A DNA stretch of 33,597 nucleotides. It comes from an uncultured Bacteroidia bacterium (lineage in GTDB: Bacteria; Bacteroidota; Bacteroidia; Bacteroidales; F082). Under the pieces are notes generated by a model. The model saw only the letters and a list, made by a program, of their open reading frames with translations, had not been told where the DNA came from and searched no databases. How positions within the stretch are numbered: the stretch's first letter is position 1; every line of letters begins with the position of its first letter. The translations under genes and the position numbers were made by a program. Shown in pieces: positions 29,304-33,597 of this stretch. The stretch spans positions 1-33,597 of the forward strand of contig CADAVB010000011.1 of NCBI GenBank assembly GCA_902791165.1. Reading direction: 5' to 3'.

Positions 29304-30263
29304 ATGGCAGAACAGATTCTTCAGATAGAAAACGTTGATCCTAAAGAACTTCACGGCCCAAACGACAGGCTTTTGGACTTGGTGAAAAGCATGTTCCCAA
29401 AGCTGAAAATCATTGCACGCGGCGACTTCGTGAAGGTGATGGGCGACGAGGATGAGATTGATTATTTCGTCAGCCGCTACGAAACCCTGATGATGCAGTT
29501 GGAGCGTTTTGGAAAAATCACCGCACAAACCGTCGAAGACGTGATGATGTCGGCCACCGACACCGAGCTGCAACAGAAGATGTCGGAAAGCGACGTGCTT
29601 GTTTTCGGGCGCAGCGGCGTGCCTGTCAAAGCCATCACGGCTAACCAAAAGCGCATGGTGACGGCCTCCGAACAGAAGGATTTGGTCTTCGCCATCGGCC
29701 CTGCCGGAACGGGAAAGACCTACACTGCCGTGGCTTTGGCGGTCAGGGCTTTGAAAGCCAAACAAGTACGGAGAATCATCTTGACCCGTCCCGCCGTCGA
29801 AGCCGACGAGCATTTGGGCTTCCTTCCTGGCGACCTGAAGGACAAGCTCGACCCGTATCTGCAACCCCTTTACGATGCCTTGCGCGACATGATACCTTCC
29901 ACAAAATTAGAGGGTTATCTCGAAGACCACACCATCGAAATTGCGCCTTTGGCTTTCATGCGCGGTCGCACGCTTGACCATGCCTTTGTCATTTTGGACG
30001 AAGCCCAAAACGCCACGCGCAGCCAACTGAAGATGTTCCTCACCCGCATGGGACGCTCGGCCAAGTTCATCGTCACCGGCGACATCACCCAAATCGACTT
30101 GCCGCCAAAAACACCCTCGGGACTGCCACAAGCCATGGAGGTCTTGAAGAACGTGCGCGGCGTCGAATTCATCTATTTGGATGATAAGGATGTGGTGAGA
30201 CACAAATTGGTGACGGACATCATTAATGCTTATAAGAAGCACCATGAAGAGGAAGAAATTTAA
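29304..30263 (+). CDS. phoH: PhoH-family ATPase
   Basis: A 319-residue PhoH-like protein. An N-terminal KH-like part (about 25-70) precedes the ATPase domain with Walker A GPAGTGKT at 132-139, RPAVEADEHLGFLPGDLKDK (about 162-181) and Walker B VILDEAQN (about 229-236), then TRMGRSAKFIVTGDITQIDLP. These motifs are characteristic of PhoH (YbeZ), thought to act in RNA metabolism and ribosome maturation. The frame is open from 29187, but the start at 29304 is preferred because a well-spaced promoter lies just before it. purC follows 136 bases downstream, after a palindromic repeat. Confidence 0.95.
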   Translation: MAEQILQIENVDPKELHGPNDRLLDLVKSMFPKLKIIARGDFVKVMGDEDEIDYFVSRYETLMMQLERFGKITAQTVEDVMMSATDTELQQKMSESDVLVFGRSGVPVKAITANQKRMVTASEQKDLVFAIGPAGTGKTYTAVALAVRALKAKQVRRIILTRPAVEADEHLGFLPGDLKDKLDPYLQPLYDALRDMIPSTKLEGYLEDHTIEIAPLAFMRGRTLDHAFVILDEAQNATRSQLKMFLTRMGRSAKFIVTGDITQIDLPPKTPSGLPQAMEVLKNVRGVEFIYLDDKDVVRHKLVTDIINAYKKHHEEEEI

Positions 30264-30359
30264 GGCTTATGGCCAATGGCCAATGACTATGGCAACTCAC
30301 ACCAAAGGAATGATGTTCGGCCATGAGGTGAAGTTGCCATAGGCCATAGTCATAAGCCA
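30264..30359. repeat. Imperfect inverted repeat of GGCCATAG type between phoH and purC
   Basis: The left arm begins GGCTTATGG and ends ACTATGGCAACTCAC (30264-30300); the right arm begins GTGAAGTTGCCATAG and ends GTCATAAGCC (30328-30359). The arms are complementary apart from small insertions, and TATGGCC-type words recur inside each arm. The single transcript could fold here and set separate expression for phoH and purC. Confidence 0.75.
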
Positions 30360-30365
30360 TAGTCA

Positions 30366-30395
30366 AACAACAATTAAACAATCAACAATTCAACA
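30366..30395 (+). repeat. AT-rich AACAATT repeat tract before purC
   Basis: ACAACAATTAAACAATCAAC and AACAATTCAAC words run almost up to the purC ATG. The tract closely resembles 5786-5820 upstream of the TonB-dependent receptor, although the genes are unrelated. Confidence 0.6.
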
Positions 30396-30399
30396 TAAA

Positions 30400-31347
30400 A
30401 TGAACGCTTTAACAAAAACAGATTACCATTTCCCTGGCCAAACCAAGGTCTATCACGGCAAAGTCCGCGATTGTTATTTCATCAACGACGAATACATGGT
30501 GATGGTCGCCACCGACCGCATCTCGGCTTTCGATGTCATCCTGCCCAAAGGCATCCCGTATAAGGGACAGGTACTCAACCAGATAGCCGCAATGTTCCTT
30601 GATGCCACCGCCGACATCGTCCCTAACTGGAAACTTGCCACGCCCGACCCGATGGTCACCGTGGGCCGCCTTTGCGAGCCTTTCCCGATTGAGATGATTA
30701 TCCGTGGTTATCTCACGGGCAGTTCGTGGCGCACCTACAAGAGCGGTCAGCACACCATCTGCGGCGTGCAGATTCCTGACGGAATGAAGGAACACCAACG
30801 TTTTGCCGAGCCTATCATCACCCCGACCACCAAGGCCGATGAAGGCCACGACGAGGACATTTCCCGCGAGGAAATCATTTCTAAAGGCCTCATCAGCGAG
30901 AAGGATTACGCTCAGATTGAGGACATTACGAGAAAACTCTTCCAGCGCGGCACCGAGATTGCGGCCAAGCAGGGCTTGATTCTCGTCGATACCAAATACG
31001 AGTTCGGCAAGATTGGCGACCAAATCGTGCTGATGGACGAAATCCACACGCCCGACTCGTCGCGCTATTTCATCGCCGACCAATACGAGGAACGCTTCGC
31101 CAAGGGCGAGCCGCAGGTGCAACTCTCGAAAGAATTTGTGCGCGAATGGCTGATGGCCAACGGTTTCCAAGGCAAGGAAGGCCAGCAAGTGCCAGAGATG
31201 ACCTCTGAATACGTAAACAGCGTTTCGGAACGCTACATCGAGCTTTACGAGAAGGTCACGGGGCACAAGTTCGAGAAAGCTCCCGACTCGGAAGACCTTT
31301 TGAAACGCATTGAAAACAACGTATTGAACGCCTTGAAGTCAGTCTAA
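30400..31347 (+). CDS. purC: Phosphoribosylaminoimidazole-succinocarboxamide synthase (SAICAR synthase)
   Basis: A 315-residue enzyme of purine synthesis that joins CAIR and aspartate using ATP to give SAICAR in the cytoplasm. Recognised parts are [13 protein letters not shown] (nucleotide-binding loop, about 16-28), [20 protein letters not shown] (about 37-56), [19 protein letters not shown] (substrate site, about 98-116), [14 protein letters not shown], and [11 protein letters not shown]...[12 protein letters not shown]. Length and motifs fit the longer form of PurC found in Bacteroidota. No promoter element is obvious in the repeat-filled gap, so it may be read from phoH or from an atypical promoter. 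Confidence 0.97.
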   Translation: MNALTKTDYHFPGQTKVYHGKVRDCYFINDEYMVMVATDRISAFDVILPKGIPYKGQVLNQIAAMFLDATADIVPNWKLATPDPMVTVGRLCEPFPIEMIIRGYLTGSSWRTYKSGQHTICGVQIPDGMKEHQRFAEPIITPTTKADEGHDEDISREEIISKGLISEKDYAQIEDITRKLFQRGTEIAAKQGLILVDTKYEFGKIGDQIVLMDEIHTPDSSRYFIADQYEERFAKGEPQVQLSKEFVREWLMANGFQGKEGQQVPEMTSEYVNSVSERYIELYEKVTGHKFEKAPDSEDLLKRIENNVLNALKSV

Positions 31348-31355
31348 ACAAGGTT

Positions 31356-32513
31356 TCAACTGATTTCTTCGATGATTTTGTCTTCCTCGCTCAAGTCGGG
31401 GATGAGGCGTTGTATGGGTTTAAACCGATAGAAAAACCTCAAAGCCACCACTCGTACTACCGTGTAGGCTGGAATGGCCACCAACATGCCGATGGTGCCC
31501 CCAATGTGGCCGGCCATCAGCAAAACGATGAAGATTTCCAAGGGGTGCGCCTTGATACTCGTCGAATAAATGACAGGCTGGTAAATGAAGTTGTCGATAA
31601 ACTGCACCGCCAGCATAATCGCCAAAATGACGAGAGCAAAAACCCAAATGTGGACATCCAGTCCCGTGCCCGTGCTGAACTTGATGACCACACCGAGCAC
31701 CACACCTATGACTTCGCCCATGAGCGGCCCGACGTAGGGAATCACGTTGAGCAATCCTGCGATGAAAGCGATACCCAACGCATAGGTGATGGGCAATCGT
31801 GCAATGAGCCAAAGGCCGAGAAAATCGACCACGGCCACGCCTATCATTTCGATGATCAACCCAACAAAATAGCGCGACAACAATTGCTTGATGTCGTTCA
31901 AAGTGTGATTGAGTGTTGTTTCGTGCTTGTCAGGCACAAAGGCACCGACAATTTTCTCAAACAAAGTGTCGTCCTTGAGGAAGAAAAACGAGATGAAAAC
32001 CACCGAAAAAACACCCACAAAGGCACTTGAAACCACCGAAGCCACCGAACCGACCAAATCCGAAACTTTGCTGAAACTAACCAGCTCCTTGAGTTTCATG
32101 GTGATGATGGTCGTCAAGTCGAAATCGTTGCCCAGGCTTGGAAACATGGAGATGAGCCAAACGTCAAGCGCATCGATGGGGTTCGACTCAAAGTAGGCAT
32201 TTCCATTCATGGCCGAAACATCGCGTATAATATTGTAAACCAATGGGATAATTTGTGTTACAAGCAACACCATCGCCACAATGATAAGTATGATGGTCAG
32301 CACAGCCAACAGCCAATCGGGAGCCGACTTGCCTTTGACTTTAATTTTCCGCAAACCATTCATAATGGGGAATCCTATCAACGAAACCACAAAGGCTACA
32401 ATGATGTAAATCAACACATTCTTAAAATACCAGCACACTGCCAACACCGCAGCCAAGGTGCCTAATTTGATGAGATAACCAGCTAATTTGTCGATATTTC
32501 TTTCGTTTTCCAT
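31356..32513 (-). CDS. AI-2E family transporter (putative permease)
   Basis: A 385-residue membrane protein with about seven or eight hydrophobic segments: two near 12-65, one near 68-90, a loop with a SMFPSLGNDFDLTTII segment, then helices between about 155 and 345. The GLLNVIPYVGPLMGEVIGVVL stretch and the later DNFIYQPVIYSTSIKAHPLE block are hallmark motifs of the family. Some members export autoinducer-2 and others move sodium or protons; the substrate cannot be set from sequence. It is convergent with purC (8 bases between stops) and has a promoter element at 32538-32545. Confidence 0.92.
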   Translation of the reverse strand: MENERNIDKLAGYLIKLGTLAAVLAVCWYFKNVLIYIIVAFVVSLIGFPIMNGLRKIKVKGKSAPDWLLAVLTIILIIVAMVLLVTQIIPLVYNIIRDVSAMNGNAYFESNPIDALDVWLISMFPSLGNDFDLTTIITMKLKELVSFSKVSDLVGSVASVVSSAFVGVFSVVFISFFFLKDDTLFEKIVGAFVPDKHETTLNHTLNDIKQLLSRYFVGLIIEMIGVAVVDFLGLWLIARLPITYALGIAFIAGLLNVIPYVGPLMGEVIGVVLGVVIKFSTGTGLDVHIWVFALVILAIMLAVQFIDNFIYQPVIYSTSIKAHPLEIFIVLLMAGHIGGTIGMLVAIPAYTVVRVVALRFFYRFKPIQRLIPDLSEEDKIIEEIS

Positions 32514-32537
32514 ATCTTAAACAACTATGACAAGGCA

Positions 32538-32545
32538 CAAAGGTA
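32538..32545 (-). promoter_or_regulatory. -7 promoter element TACCTTTG of the AI-2E family gene
   Basis: On the minus strand TACCTTTG followed by TGCC lies 24 bases upstream of the ATG at 32513. Confidence 0.6.
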
Positions 32546-32585
32546 GGCATTTTTTAGGACCAAAGACCAGCTTCAAAGGAATTTT

Positions 32586-33503
32586 TCAAGAAAACCCCAC
32601 TTCAACCCAGCTCCCATCCTTGAAATTGACCACACTGCGGTAGCCCGCTTTCTTTAGGGCTTCCTCGGCGGCGAAAAACTCCAAAGAAATCTCGCTAAAA
32701 TGGTGTGCATCAGCGGAAATGAGGGCAGGAATATGCATCTTGCAGGCCTCCTCCATCAGCCAAGGCGAGGGATAGAAGCCGTTGTAGCGTTTCTTGTAGA
32801 TGCCGCGCGTGTTGATTTCCATAACGAGGCCTTTCTTGCAGATGAGGTCGAGGGTTTCAAGGGCTAGTTTTCGGTACCACGGCTCGTCTTCATGGAAATA
32901 GCGGTCGCGGTTGTGCATCTTGATTTTGTCGAAATGGGCGATGATGTCAAACGACTCGTTTTCAATCATTTCATTCGACTGCTCGAAAAATTGGCGCACG
33001 GCGCGACGAATGTCGCCATCGAAGAACTTTTGCAATCCTTCATCGTAAACTTCCCATTTCGGGCCGTCGATGAACCAGATTTCGTCGGGATTTATTGTTT
33101 GGGTCGGCGTTTCGGCAGGCTCAACGACCTTGGTTTCTTCAGGTCCCTGAGCCTGTCGAAGGGCCGGATTGACAACCAAATGCACGCCACCAATCAGATA
33201 ATCAAGATGATACTTTTCTTTGGTCACGGCGAAAGGTTCGGAAACGCCCGTGAGGTAATCGGCCTCCAAACCGCAATAAATGTCGATTTTGCCCTTGAAT
33301 TCCGCTTTCAGTTGGGCGATTTCGGCCACATATTTAGGCATGTCGGCTGATTTCACCGAAAAGTTATTGTCGAACGGCAGCGGACTATGCTCTGAAAAGC
33401 CCAGTGTCGTCAAGCCCTGCCGGACAGCCTCTTCCACGATTTCGCGAGGCTGCGACTTGCCGTCGGAATAAATGCTATGGGTATGTAGATTGAAGTTTTG
33501 CAT
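32586..33503 (-). CDS. PHP-family histidinol-phosphatase, with an in-frame repeat insertion
   Basis: A 305-residue PHP-domain phosphatase. The metal-binding opening NLHTHSIYSDGK has His7 and His9; LGFSEHSPL, YCGLEADYL, DYLIGGVHLV, FDIIAHFDKIK and ALISADAHH follow in the order expected for the PHP active site. Homologues hydrolyse histidinol phosphate in histidine synthesis, though related phosphoesterases share the fold and no other his gene is in the window. Between the fourth and fifth of these blocks the protein contains ALRQAQGPEETKVVEPAETP, encoded by a 60-base palindromic element (33106-33165). Its insertion keeps the frame, and the protein is longer than the usual 260-285 residues. Confidence 0.88.
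   Translation of the reverse strand: MQNFNLHTHSIYSDGKSQPREIVEEAVRQGLTTLGFSEHSPLPFDNNFSVKSADMPKYVAEIAQLKAEFKGKIDIYCGLEADYLTGVSEPFAVTKEKYHLDYLIGGVHLVVNPALRQAQGPEETKVVEPAETPTQTINPDEIWFIDGPKWEVYDEGLQKFFDGDIRRAVRQFFEQSNEMIENESFDIIAHFDKIKMHNRDRYFHEDEPWYRKLALETLDLICKKGLVMEINTRGIYKKRYNGFYPSPWLMEEACKMHIPALISADAHHFSEISLEFFAAEEALKKAGYRSVVNFKDGSWVEVGFS
33106..33165. repeat. 60-bp palindromic element inserted in frame in a coding gene
   Basis: The arms GGCGTTTCGGCAGGCTCAAC (from 33106) and the 24 bases ending at 33165 (core GAGCCTGTCGAAGGGCC) are inverted copies with a few mismatches around a 12-base centre. The length is exactly 20 codons. The translated form RQAQGP...VVEPAET is known from repeats of CTTCGACAGGCTCAG type seen across many genomes. 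Confidence 0.8.
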
Positions 33504-33517
33504 GGAAAATAGTTTTT

Positions 33518-33550
33518 CTCTGGATTGCTTCGCTTCGCTCGCAATGACGC
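33518..33550. repeat. Single-arm copy of the GCGTCATTGCGAG repeat
   Basis: CTCTGGATTGCTTCGCTTCG followed by CTCGCAATGACGC matches one arm of the palindromic repeat at 3845-3933. The opposite arm is not present in the remaining bases. Confidence 0.8.
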
Positions 33551-33558
33551 GAAGCGTG

Positions 33559-33597
33559 TCAATTCATTACCACCTTATAAACTTTGTCGCCGCGCCT
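33559..33597 (-). CDS. Possible 3' end of a T9SS cargo gene (partial)
   Basis: Thirteen codons running in from the right edge read RRGDKVYKVVMN and stop. The alternating charged/hydrophobic end with a final KVV(M)N is typical of the last strand of T9SS type A sorting domains, and compares with GGQVVKKIVVK at the end of the C25 protease. The stretch is too short for a firm call. Confidence 0.35.
   Translation of the reverse strand, partial: RRGDKVYKVVMN

Overview
The window looks like a chromosomal stretch from a member of the Bacteroidota, most likely Bacteroidales. The evidence is repeated Bacteroidota-type promoters (TAnnTTTG, usually followed by C), weak or absent Shine-Dalgarno sequences, a GldH gliding lipoprotein, a type IX secretion (T9SS) C-terminal sorting domain on a gingipain-like protease, a TonB-dependent receptor with a carboxypeptidase-regulatory-like N-domain, and a BlaI/M56 pair whose M56 partner carries TonB C-terminal domains. 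No rRNA, tRNA, CRISPR array, integrase or insertion sequence was recognised. Gene content is mostly housekeeping and envelope functions, with small accessory patches.

Layout. 1-1146: N-terminal part of recG (minus, runs off the left edge). 1296-3827: BlaI-like repressor and M56 antirepressor with two TonB C-terminal domains. 3946-8047: a nitroreductase (minus), a DUF2147 protein, a His/Cys-rich HYC/CC-type protein and a TonB-dependent receptor, the last two probably forming a metal-uptake unit. 8127-11744: a 1205-residue C25 (gingipain-type) protease with six InlB-like repeats and a T9SS signal. 11762-13944: minus-strand cluster of a lipoprotein nitroreductase, an EamA transporter and a YiiX-like lipoprotein. 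14013-15832: convergent BASS-type transporter and YpfJ-type zinc protease. 15953-17580: a 64-residue protein of unknown function and a 5'-nucleotidase lipoprotein. 17661-19198: a low-complexity Asn/Ser/Gly-rich secreted protein behind a possible sigma-54 promoter, and an 83-residue protein with a sorting-like C-terminus. 19299-20532: lemA and an L,D-transpeptidase (minus).

20642-25527 is a tight operon (PSP1/RicT, gldH, penicillin-binding protein 1A, obg) linking cell-envelope assembly with a ribosome-associated GTPase. 25528-27758 is an AT-richer accessory patch: an AAA/DUF4143 ATPase preceded by two copies of a 22-bp dyad overlapping its promoter region, a small lipoprotein, and a gene-free stretch that folds on itself as a ~180-bp imperfect inverted repeat. 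27759-33503: PAP2 phosphatase, SAM hydrolase (DUF62), phoH, purC, an AI-2E family permease and a PHP-type histidinol phosphatase. The last 39 bases look like the 3' end of another T9SS cargo gene.

The most distinctive non-gene signal is the number of unrelated dispersed palindromic elements (3845-3933, 5641-5730, 11767-11800, 30264-30359, 33106-33165, 33518-33550). Two lie inside coding sequence: one supplies the last 12 codons and leads into the stop of the YiiX-like gene, the other is a 60-bp in-frame insertion in the histidinol phosphatase gene. Several promoters sit so close to their ATG that leaderless or near-leaderless transcripts are likely.
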